The notes beneath the pieces were generated by a model. It was not told the DNA's origin, searched no databases, and worked only from the letters and a program-made list of their open reading frames with translations. The position numbers and the translations under genes were made by a program. From NCBI GenBank assembly GCA_009760855.2, contig WPIO01000091.1:126001-190000 (forward strand): a DNA stretch of 64,000 nt, given 5' to 3'. This stretch comes from Cristatella mucedo. Its lineage: Eukaryota > Bryozoa > Phylactolaemata > Cristatellidae. Positions 54,598-64,000 of the stretch are shown one piece after another. Each line of letters opens with the position of its first letter. Position 1 is the stretch's first letter.

Positions 54598-57500
54598 AAT
54601 TCAGTGCTGAAGGCATCAGATGAGTCAACAAAGTTAATTTTGCAATCACCCATAACCAGGATGGATTTATTTCTTGGACACAAAATCAGAATGAGATCTG
54701 AGAAATCAGAGATAACGGAGGATTTGGTGACTGATGGATGATATACTACTGGGGCCATCTGCAGCTTGCTTTGGGTTGAATCGAGACAATTGATTCAAAA
54801 GACTGCTTTGAGGGTACTGCAAATGGCTTGAAGTTGAATTTCGAGTGCACGATAATAGCAAATCCACCTCAAGTTGTGATGAATGTAGGCGTTCAAAAGA
54901 ATGACAAACCAATCCGGTTTCATCTTAACTATCGTTTACCGATTTTTGCCGAGTTTCCGTTAAGGCGAGCAGGTCGAGAACGTTTTCAGAAATGAGGTCG
55001 CTTATTTCCAGAGGATTAATGCACACTGAGCCAGGATTCCAAAGGCAAGTTTATGTCGGGCCGCCGGAGTTGCAGCAGGCCTGGTGACCACTAAGTTAAC
55101 ATAAATTCAAAGTGAGGCGTGTAAAGGAGCTTGCTGACTCGTTAGAGACTGTGCTAGGAATACGAGACGAGCTGGTACTCAGCTAGCAGTTCCTGCCTAA
55201 CGAGCTGCATCAAAGCTGGTGGCTCCAACCACAGTGGCTGCTCATGGGTGCTTTTTTCTTAACGCTTAATTCACGAATCTTAGCAAAGGCATTCACATGA
55301 AGCACCATAAGAAATTGACATTAACATGTAGAAGTAGATATTTCGTGGCGACAGAAATTCCAAACATTTTTATTGCTTTATTATATTTGGAAAAAAACTC
55401 ACTAACGAATAGTACTGAGAGTTAGAAATAATGTTTAATAACTACAGGTGAGCTTGTTTAGCATACATGTTAATATAGCAGCAGTTGAGCTTTACCGGTT
55501 ATCCCTACCTCCGGCAGTAGGCAATACAGAATTACAACAGCCTACCTTGAATCCGTAAAACGGTTTATTAAGATTGCCCACCTTACCACTTAGCTGACCC
55601 GCCAAGTTAAAGGCAGGCAGAAAATGCTGTGCCTGTCCTGTAATATATATCATTTGCATAGCGCCCTGAGCGAAATAAATCTCTAGTCACGGGCTACACA
55701 TATGCCACTGGAGTCCGCCATCTCGACAAGACCTTGGTACGGGCCAGCGCCTTAGCCACTGAGCTAAATCAGCTCTGTGAATCGCATCATTGAAGCCGGT
55801 ACTAGGCTATATAGGAACACAATGACTGACCTTGAAGCCAGGACTAAGGTAACGGTGAGCGCCCAGCTTGCCCCTCGAATAAAAACCTGGTGTGAAAAAC
55901 CGTAGTGTCATTCATTTGAATAGAACAGACAGCTTAAAAAGATATATCAGCAGAAGTTGTGTTACTGCTATTTCACTTATTGCAATGAATAATAAGAAAA
56001 ATAACGCACTTGATAAAGCCCTCAGGAAACTCGCTCTATCCTGTAATGTGGGCGCTAACGTACTACATTGTATTAAGTTACCTAAAATCACAGTGCATTT
56101 TAGTTTTCTATTTCATTGTTCCTTTTTGCAAGAATTTAAATCCAATTATTTTAAAGTTGCAGCACCGACAGTTGTGTAGCATCAACATAACTATTTAAAG
56201 TGGCAGTGGCTGGCATGATTTGTGGTTCAGATATTATTGCTCAATCAAACTTTTAAGCTCCCGTTCAAATTTTATTCCTAGGCACTTCGTGACGAGGGGC
56301 ATATTGATTAAAATGATTCAGCATCGTTAAAAAAGCGGTAGAATAAATCGCATGTGAATTTACCAAGTTTAGATTTACAGAAATGCACTATGGCATTTAA
56401 GCTTAAATGCTGCACTGGAAGTTTTCAATGAATTTCGAAACACAATATGCTGCTTACTCTCGCCTAAGTTTTGTATGATATTTACAGAAAAAGGCTTCGA
56501 TAAGAGTCCTACTGTTTTTTAAATCAAACGTAGGTAAAGTAGTTAAAAAGCACTGCGATCTTAATAGCACCCTGGTTTTCGTTGGATTGTGTGACTCATA
56601 AATTGTTAGCCCTTAAACTTGTGCCCAAATGGTTCGAGCAGGTAGTTCAGCCACTCTCCGAACGAAGGTCAAAGTAGAAATATGTCTTTCCGCACAGAAA
56701 TCAATCTTTCCTCATTGTGGGCGATTTAAACTTTATTTAAAACTCATCTGAGGCGTTTAGCACCAAGTTTCGCTCGCTGACTGATCTTTTCTCCCTTGAG
56801 GCTCACATGCAATGCCTAATTCCTTTCAGGGGTCACACACTTGATTAATGTCTCCTAAAAGTGCACACTACTACGACCAACTATCACCAACGTTCCTTAT
56901 CTCACCACACGAATATCTCAAACAGTTTTACCGTGTGCAGACCTCTTCATTTAAAACAAAAAGATGAACAAAAACACCTCAAGAATTTTTACGTCGACGA
57001 TGTCCATGCGAACATTTTTGCCAAGCCTCAGTTGCTCAAATCCACCTTCCTACCTGTCACTACCTATATGTTGCTTTCACATGACACTAGCAGATATGCT
57101 CTACTAGTTTTCCACTCTAAATAGGCACACTGTGTGCTCTCACCCTGACGGCCTACAGTTTAACACGGAAATCCAACTAGCTAGGTCTACTATGCTAAAG
57201 CTTCAATAACGTATACAAAAGATCGGGACTGACTGTCCATTGACAGACGTACGAGGACTATTGTAGATCCTACAAATCGAGAAGAATATTTCCCTTGATG
57301 TAGCACCCATTGAGAGCCTAATATTGTATAAGGCACTGCATGTTTGCTCGAAATAAAGCATGGTCGAATGGTTAGTGGAGGCTTGCTGAATGATAACAAG
57401 CATATCATGGTTAAGGTGACTTGCACTGAGTTAGCTTGCACGTGCGGTTAGTGATACCATCCATATTTTAAGAAGGCATACCTACGCAGAGGGTGAATCA

Positions 57501-58798
57501 TAGGAGCCCACTAAACGATGTAATGTATTTTTGCGTTTCTAGATTCTTTTTGAATCTGCTCAGGTAAGTGAACGTCGTGACGCCAGTTCGAAGTGAGTTA
57601 CGGTCTTCAGGTGAATGAGAACTAATGGCACCTTTGCCGAAGAGTTTCACGCTCCTTACAAAATTTAGGTGAGCGATTGTATTCTTAAAAGCAAGTGGTG
57701 GTATTTTGAGCATGGCAGGAAGTAGATCCGATAGGAAGGATTGCGATAAAAAAAAATGAAACGACTTAAAAGTACTTGATACAGCCTTGAAATCAACAAG
57801 ATTGTTGACTGGCAACTAGTGCAGATCGGCTAAAAGAAGTGGAATAATAATATTAAAAATAATAATATGGATTACTATAAGTCTACAGCGAAATCAATAA
57901 TCAGTCTCTGAACTCAATCTCTTTCTAGTGACTTTACATTACTGGCAAGGTAAGCATTGTGTGGTGCCACAAATACGCCTCTTCCGAAAATTACACAGAA
58001 ATTTTCCCTAGATGTGCAAACGCCTGATCGATCTTGCAGTTAATAAGCAATTGGTGAGTTACAGAAATTAAAACACAATTTTAATAATGTATGGACCAGT
58101 TTGATGGAAATTCGCTTTTAAAAAAAACCTGAACTATACTGCTGTTATCTAGCAGATTATAGAAAGAATCAATAGGAGAGCCAATGTGGTCATCAAATAA
58201 ACTGTCACTACGGAATGCACACACAGATTTCGTGCAGATTTAAAATGAGATATAAGAATAGTAATCGTGATAAAACATTCGATATTGCACCCTCAGAAAA
58301 TTCAAATCTTTCTATTCACTTCACATTTGCTGTAAAAGAGGCATAATCAAATGGTTAGTGGTAGCAAGCACAACAACTGTCAAAAATAATATGGTTAGTG
58401 GTGACATGCACGAGGTCTGCATACAAGTCTGGTTAGTGGTAGCATGCAAATTGTCAGCACACATAAGCACATTTAGGACGAGTCACAAGGACTCAATAAG
58501 GGCAATGGTAAATAGATGAGCTTTAGATTCTTTTTTGAAGAGGACAAGTCTGTATAAATCGGTCAGGATTATTCAGGATAGGTCGTGAAGCAAGTCGGAA
58601 TGAGTTCCCTGGTTTTGGAAGATACAAACTAAAGGCTTGGTCTCTAAACGATTTGAGATTCGTTAGGGTAAGGGGATAATACTAAATTCAGAAAATCGTT
58701 TGGCACAATGGCCTACTATATCTGATAGTTAGCAGGGGTAAAATAATGAAGGGAATTAAATTGAGTGACGATTCCTCGAATTCAATGGTTTGCTTGAC
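54598..58798 (-). repeat. Right arm of 4.2-kb inverted repeat
   Basis: Reverse complement of 41718-45909, with collinear LINE-A endonuclease start (54706-55090, minus), SINE-1 and SINE-2 (55.5-55.77 kb, minus), LINE-A tail region (55.9-56.2 kb), linker fragment (56.6-57.25 kb), and the LINE-A 3' pieces (57.25-58.8 kb). Small insertions and deletions are scattered evenly, so both arms have aged since duplication. The outer edge at 58798 lies inside LINE coding sequence. Confidence 0.85.
55640..55775 (-). mobile_element. SINE-2 copy (right arm)
   Basis: Minus strand GCTGATTTAGCTCAGTGGCT, GCGCTGGCCCGTACCAAGGT and CTAGAGATTTATTTCGCTCA. Part of the arm duplication rather than an independent insertion, since it lies at the corresponding position to 44729-44870. 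Confidence 0.75.
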
Positions 58799-58887
58799 GC
58801 CCCAAGTGCTTACAGATGGTGGGAAACTCTGCAGCTAGGCCTATTTGTCGTGAGCTTCGCAGCTGCCACGTCACACCTTTCCTCGCT
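58799..58887 (+). mobile_element. Flipped LINE-A 5' piece at end of right arm
   Basis: GCCCCAAGTGCTTACAGATG, AACTCTGCAGCTAGGCCTAT and TTCGCAGCTGCCACGTCACA match 41612-41700 in the plus orientation, although the LINE to its left (ending at 58798) is on the minus strand. In the left arm the two pieces are continuous, with about 18 bp between. Confidence 0.65.
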
Positions 58888-61009
58888 GTTGGTTCCCATA
58901 GTCTGGAGCATCCGCTTTGCTCGCTGTTATCCAGCATCTGGAGCTTCTGCTTCGCTGGCTCGCTGGCCCCTAGATTTTGGAGTTTCCGCTTTGCTAGCTC
59001 GCTGGCTCCCGGAGTGTGGAGCTTCCGTTTCGAACGATTGCTGGCTTCTAGCGCCTGGAGGTTCCGCTTTGCTGACTGGGAAGTGCTCGCTGGTTGGCTT
59101 CCAGAGTCCGAAGTTTATATTTCTCTAGCTTGCTGGCTCCCGCAGTCTGGAGCTTCCGCTTCGCTCGCTGGCTTCCAGAGTCCGAAGTTTCAGATTTGCT
59201 AGCTCGTTAGCTCCCGGAGTCTCGAGCTTCTACTTCGCTAGCTCCCTGGCTCGCGGAGTCTGGAGGTTATGCTGCGCCTGCTCACTGGCTGCCAGTGTCT
59301 GGAGCTTTTGCTTAGCTCGTTCGCTGGCTCCCAGTGTCTAGAGCTTCCGCTTCGCTCACCGCCGCGAAGAGTCTTGAGCTTCTGCTTTGCTCGCTGGAAC
59401 CCAGAGTATGGAGAATTTGCTTCGCTTGGTGGCTCACAGAGTCTATAGATTCCGCTGCACATTGCTCGGTGGCTTCCGCTACGCTCGTTCGCTGAATCCC
59501 GGACTCTGGAGCTTCCGATTCGCTCGCTGCCTCCCAGAGTCTTTAGCTTCCGCGTCGTACGCTGGCTTTTAGAGTCTGGAGCTTCCGCTTGGCTGGTTCG
59601 ATGGCTCCCGGAGTTAGGAGCTGCTGCTACGCCCAATGGCAGGTTCCAAGAGTCCAGAGATTCCACTTTGTTCGCTGGCTCTCAGCGTCTGAAGCTTCCG
59701 CTGCGCACGCTCGCAGGCTTCCGGAGTCTGAAACTTCCGATTATGCCGCTTGCTTACTTTCAGAGTCTGGAGCATTCGTTGTGATGGCTCGCCGGTTCCA
59801 GAGTCAGTAGCTTCCGCATCGCTCGCTCACTGGCTCCTAGAGTCAGTAGCTTCCGCTTCGGTAGCACACTGGCTCCGGGAGTCTCAAGCTTTTGCTTAGC
59901 TCGCTCGCTGGGTCCCAGAGTCTGTAGCTTCCGCTTTGCATAATAGCTTCCAGAGTCTGGAGCTTTCGCTTGGCTCGCTGGCTGGTTCCAAGGGTCTGGA
60001 GCTTTCACTTCGCTGGCTGGGTGGCTCCCAGAGTCCGAAGTTTCCACTTCGCTAGCTTGCTGGCTCCCGGAGTCTGGAGTTGTCGCTTCGTTCGCTGGCT
60101 GTCATAGTCCTGAGCTTCCGTTTTGAACAATCGCTTGCTGCTAGCGTCTGAAGGTTCCGCTTTGCCTGCTGGGTGGCTCCCTGAGTCCAAGTTTCCACTT
60201 CGCTAGCTCTCTAGCTCACGCTTGCTCTTCGCTAGCTCTTCGCTTCGCTCGCTGGCCGCTAGCGTCTGGTGCTTCCGCTTTGCTTTCTGGATATCTCCCG
60301 GAGCCTAGAGCTTACGCTTCGCTCGCCGGCTCGCAGAACCTGGAGATACAAATCGTTCGCTCGCTTCCTGTCAGAGTCTGAAGCTGCTGCTTCGCTCACT
60401 GGCTCCCAGAGTCCGGAGGTTATCCTTTGCTCGCTAGCTGGCTTCAGCTTTGCTCGCTAGCTCCCAGAGTCTCGGGCTTCCGCTGCGCATCGTTCGCTGG
60501 CTTTCGGAGTGTGGAGCTTACGCTTCTCTCGCTCGCTTGCACCCAGAGTCTGGAGCTTCCGCTTTGCTCGCTTGCTAGCACCAAGATTCTGGAGCTTCCA
60601 GTTTCCTCGCTGGCACCCAGAATCAGGAGCATCGCTTCGCTCGCTCGAACCCGTAGTCTAGAACTTCCGCTTCGCTCGCACGCTTGCTCCCAAAGTCTAG
60701 AGCTTCCGCGTCGCATTGTTCGCTTGCTCCAAGAGATTGGAGCAACCGTTCCGTTCGCTAACTCCCAGAGTCTGCAGCTTTTGCTATGCGCGCCCGCTTG
60801 CTATCAGAGTCGAGAGCTTCCTTTTCACCCGCTCACCTTCTCTCAGAGTCTGCAGCTTCCGATTCGTTCGCTGGTTCCCAGAACCTGGAACTTCCGCTTC
60901 GTTCGCTGGCTCCGAGAGTCTGGGCCTTCTGCTTAGCTCGTTGACTCCCAGCATCTAGAGATTCTGCTTCATTCGCTCGCTGGCTCCCAGATCCTGGAGC
61001 TTCCGTTTT
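58888..61009. repeat. GC-rich minisatellite, ~35-45-bp degenerate units
   Basis: About 2.1 kb of repeats of the form CGCTGGCTCCCGGAGTCTGG followed by AGCTTCCGCTTCGCT, with optional extra CGCT blocks, so unit length varies. Several frames on both strands are open for 60-170 codons only because of this repetition; extra blocks of non-triplet length shift the frame from unit to unit, which argues against a coding repeat. Confidence 0.9.
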
Positions 61010-61044
61010 GCCAGCTCGCTGGCTCCCGGAGCCAGCGAGCTGGC
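61010..61044. repeat. Perfect 16-bp hairpin ending the minisatellite
   Basis: GCCAGCTCGCTGGCTC at 61010-61025, loop CCG, and GAGCCAGCGAGCTGGC at 61029-61044. The right arm is the inverted minisatellite motif, after which the repeat does not continue. Confidence 0.9.
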
Positions 61045-61868
61045 AGCCGCCCTCTAGCTCAGCTGCCCTCTAACGCAGCGACTACGTTCAGCAGCTCAAG
61101 GAGGCTCAATCATGATATCTCTATCTTCAGCGAAGATGTTGTGTAGTGGTCAGTCATGCCAGCTCTACCCTGGCTGCAATGAGGCGTGCCCAGCGAGCAT
61201 TTGGCAATCGCAGCTGAGAAAGCGAGATGCAGGATCGTGGCGGACCAACAGGCGACTGTCAGCAGCTGCAGTCTCAAGTATTATTCTTATTCTTAGTATA
61301 AGCAAAAGGCTCTAGCTTGTCTAGAATCGAATTAAATGGTGTAAATCACACTGAAGTGTTCGAGGAAAGGTAAGTATTAATAGTAAATTTGTATTACTTA
61401 AGTGGTGTGATGGGGCAACTAAGTGATAAGATTCTACAGACTACGAAAAACTTTGAGCTAGAAAAATAAAGCAAGTAATTCATCATCAATCTAATTTGGA
61501 CAGTTGCATCCGGATTTTCGGTTTCGCTATATTAAAGAACTGCATATATCATACCGGTAGCAATAGTGCTGCTGTTGAAATAGTTTTCCAGGTAATTTTT
61601 TCGCTCCAGCTTGCATAGACGAGCTATCGTAGCACTTGGGAATTTGGAGAGGCGTTAGTAAAGGAGAGTATAAGTGAGAGGTAGGCGAAGTATAAGGCAG
61701 CCTATTTTGAGGCATAAACACTGTAAATTAAATTCATGCCGCAATCCTATTAAGTATGAAGAGCTATATTTGCAAGGCTTCTTCTAATTAGCTCTGCTTT
61801 GAACTTTAGTTTCAGCAATGTTGGTCACATTAGAGTGAGGATTCAATCAGCTAGGCCTAAAGCTAATA
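61045..61868. other. Intergenic stretch, nothing recognised
   Basis: GC-moderate to 61.3 kb, then AT-rich. No motif-bearing frame and no match to repeats elsewhere in the window. Confidence 0.4.
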
Positions 61869-62126
61869 ATGGAATGGGCGGAGGTACAGTTATATTCATC
61901 ATCATTATTAATATTATTATTACTGACTGTAGTACAAATTAGTGGCCGACACGAACTCAGTAGTCGGCTCGTGCGATGCGTGTATTCTCTTCCAGCTCAG
62001 CAGATGCCGACCTTCCTTCCTGGCTTCCACATTACAACGCCCTTGCCTACGTTGTTCTGTCTCCCACTATTTCCTGGGTACCCGTCGCCCCAGCAGACTT
62101 ATCGTCAGCAGCTGATCAAAGCGTAG
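61869..62126 (+). CDS. Small ORF with signal-peptide-like start, uncertain
   Basis: 85 codons from an ATG in AATAATGGAATGG. The start MEWAEVQLYSSSLLILLLLT followed by VVQISG looks like a signal peptide or single membrane segment. The rest is rich in Pro, Gln and Leu (PAQQMPTFLPGFHITTPLPT) with no domain I recognise. The hydrophobic stretch comes partly from a run of ATT/ATTATT triplets in the DNA, so it may be chance. An overlapping frame from 61976 is equally plausible, and neither has neighbour support. Confidence 0.2.
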   Translation: MEWAEVQLYSSSLLILLLLTVVQISGRHELSSRLVRCVYSLPAQQMPTFLPGFHITTPLPTLFCLPLFPGYPSPQQTYRQQLIKA

Positions 62127-62945
62127 AGCCGGCCTGCACCCAGACCACATTGACAACGGTCGGTGGGGAAGGAGTGCTCAGCAGCTAAGGAGGGAACAGC
62201 CTGGCCAAACGAGCCAGTTTCCTGCCGGATGAGAACTGCATGGCTATGTTAGGCTAGGGCTGGGACACTGGAGGCATGTGATACAAAGTAGTAGCCATGC
62301 CACTAACAGGAAGAAATGTCTCTATAAAGATACATACGTCCCTTTCATTATCTGTCCTCTGGATTCAGAAGCACTAAGCATCCTTGCTGAGGCGTTCTTA
62401 GCGACATGTCTTGCCATCGACGATTTGCAGTGCCCTGGAGGGGAACGGAAGGCACGCTCTAGCTGTGCTTAGGAACCTACAGTGACCAATCATTCTGGCA
62501 GCATGCAGCCTGATTAGTCGGTAATGAGCCGAGTGGTAGCACTGGATTCGATGTCTTTCGTCGGCAATTGGTGCATTTCAAAGAGTGCCGCCAAGATTAT
62601 TTATACGTCAGTCGAGTTGAAGGTGAAATGATCATGCAATTACTGGATAGCCGGGTGTGGCAACTGGTAATGCAATGTCGATATCTCGTGCAAGACACCA
62701 CAGGCTGCTATTAGCAGAGGCTGAGGAGGAGGAGTGCACTGCACTTGAGCCACCGGACTTGCAGCTGCATGTTTTTCGATGAGGCTTAACCTCTAAGACA
62801 GGTTTCCAGGTGGCTGTGGACCTTGCTGCTAATTGCTATTAGTAACGCGACGACCTTTCTGTTGGTGTTCGGTGCTTGGTTTCTGACTAAACTCGTGTGC
62901 CAAGTATAGGCGATCACAGGTGAGCCAGTTTTTCTATTGTACTGC
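62127..62945. other. Intergenic stretch, nothing supported
   Basis: A 64-codon plus frame at 62278-62472 has no motif. GC is higher than in the 8-13 kb region. Confidence 0.35.
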
Positions 62946-62949
62946 ATGG

Positions 62950-63160
62950 TAATAATAATAATAATAATAATTCACTTGATAAAGCGCCCTCAGAGAACTT
63001 AATCTCTCTCTAGGCGCTTTACATTTGCTGTAAAGTGAAATGCAATTGAAAGGTAGGTAAAATCATTGTTGAAAAAACAAACGAAATGAATAATATGGTT
63101 AGGGGTGACATGCACAGGGTCAGCATGGAAATTTGGTTAGTGGCAGCATGCACAGTGTCA
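62950..63160 (-). mobile_element. LINE-A 3' tail and UTR
   Basis: TAATAATAATAATAATAATA tail, GATAAAGCGCCCTCAGAGAA, TCTCTCTAGGCGCTTTACAT, GTTAGGGGTGACATGCACAG and GCACAGTGTCAG; homology stops at about 63160. One of the cleanest tails in the window, so probably young. Confidence 0.8.
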
Positions 63161-63164
63161 GTGG

Positions 63165-63205
63165 TAAACCCTAAACCCTAAATGCTATACCCTAAGCCCT
63201 AAACC
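63165..63205. repeat. Short interstitial telomere-like tract
   Basis: AAACCCTAAACCCTAAA, then a gap of eight bases, then ACCCTAAGCCCTAAACC. Four to five CCCTAAA-type units with errors. It abuts the truncated end of the LINE-A tail directly. Confidence 0.5.
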
Positions 63206-64000
63206 TTGACAGGTGTTCAATGCATGCTGCTCGTTACTTTAATCCTCTCGTAAATGTATCTACAAATAACTCTATCTCTCGCGTACTTGTTCCTTTTCAG
63301 TTATCTCTGTTTACTTTCAACAGTTCAGTTTTCCTTTTTTGTAAACTCATCTTACGATCACTTTCAATTTCTTAGACGAATGAATTTCTGAAGAGAGATT
63401 TCTTCAGGAATGAAACTTTGCACACGTTTCGTGTTTGCGTGCATGACGGAAGACCTACGTAAGTTTTAATATTTTAATTATCTTTCAGCATATAGAAATA
63501 AGTTACTGTTACTGCACAACCACCCTGGTTTTAATTACTTTGAAGTTTACTACCGTTTGAAAATTACTATAGTTCTTTGACGTTACTGTAGCTTACCGCA
63601 AATACATCATTTACAATCGTCTGCGGCAAACAAAATGACCAACAAGTGGACGTAACGGCAAAGGCTGGCCTTCTGACCTCCGCCGTATTTAATGCTTTAT
63701 AGATAGCGAATATTTTAAACGAGAGCGTTTAAGATCCTTTCTCTTTTTCTTTCACTCTGACGCAATCCTGTCTCTATTGCATGCATCCTCCTTCCGTTAG
63801 CTTTGTGAATCCACTGTACCGGCACAGCGTACTACTCCAGCAGAAGTTGGCCTTCTTCCAATGCTCTCCTTTAGGGTCCTGCAACAATATTTAAACGCTT
63901 ACCGCAATCACTCACGGATTCTTCATTATTTTGGGTTTTTTAGTTACCGCACAGCTTTCCAGTTTTAGAAAGCCAATGGACAAGTTGCTTCCGAAGGAGG
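63206..64000. other. Right end of window, nothing recognised
   Basis: Moderately AT-rich DNA without repeats shared with the rest of the window and without a motif-bearing frame. Confidence 0.4.

Noticed and set aside
11403-55775. tRNA genes suggested by TTAGCTCAGTGG and GGTTCGAATCC boxes
   Set aside because: No acceptor or anticodon stems close around them, and each box is followed by a shared SINE body, so these are SINE heads.
43069-57441. A conserved 83-codon frame present at 43069-43320 and, inverted, at 57190-57441
   Set aside because: It spans a LINE 3' UTR and antisense LINE sequence. Conservation reflects the inverted duplication, not a protein.
58790-60958. Frames of up to 169 codons with repeats such as SFRFARWLPESG
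   Set aside because: Produced by the minisatellite. Extra blocks of non-triplet length shift the frame from unit to unit.
1-64000. CRISPR arrays, bacterial operons, Shine-Dalgarno sites, rRNA
   Set aside because: None seen. Tandem repeats here have no spacers, and gene structure is eukaryotic.

Overview
The window looks like repeat-dominated nuclear DNA from an invertebrate animal; I cannot name the phylum. It has long tandem satellites, CR1/L2-style LINE fragments with (TAA)n tails, tRNA-derived SINEs with box A/box B-like heads, a decayed Polinton/Maverick-like element with a protein-primed family B DNA polymerase, a gag-like retroelement, and one intron-containing gene with a typical metazoan ETS/E-box promoter. 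I see no prokaryotic operons, rRNA or intact tRNA. Most open frames are relics or by-products of repeats.

Layout: 1-8247 is a 247-bp satellite, each unit built from two related ~124-bp halves, with a 7-unit (~1.73 kb) higher-order pattern in part of it. 8.2-16 kb is intergenic DNA holding SINEs, a short two-copy repeat, a LINE-A copy with a near-perfect 105-bp-arm hairpin in its 3' end, and a LINE-B fragment. 16.1-17.2 kb has a decayed protein-coding remnant. 17.2-26.3 kb is an AT-rich island; its right half carries a shattered minus-strand protein-primed DNA polymerase gene. 27-41 kb is a nest of LINE-A, LINE-B and SINE copies. Within it, a gag-like retroelement has inserted into a LINE 3' end (33228-34412), a second gag-like copy follows (34.65-36.05 kb), and a decayed bZIP-like exon lies at 39.1 kb.

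41.7-58.8 kb is a large inverted repeat: two ~4.2-kb arms (41718-45909 and 54598-58798) around an 8.7-kb spacer. The spacer contains a nearly full-length but broken LINE-A, two more partial copies of the arm module, and the best host gene in the window (51.17-52.98 kb). I predict that gene has two exons, a 283-residue beta-propeller-like product, paired ETS sites with a TCACGTGA E-box, and an AATAAA downstream. 58.9-61.0 kb is a GC-rich minisatellite that ends in a perfect 16-bp hairpin. The right end has a LINE tail abutting a short degenerate CCCTAAA-type telomere-like tract, then plain DNA.

LINE-A, LINE-B, SINE-1, SINE-2 and RepY are working names for families recognised by comparing copies inside this window. 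Family assignments rest on reading motifs by eye; no database search was run.
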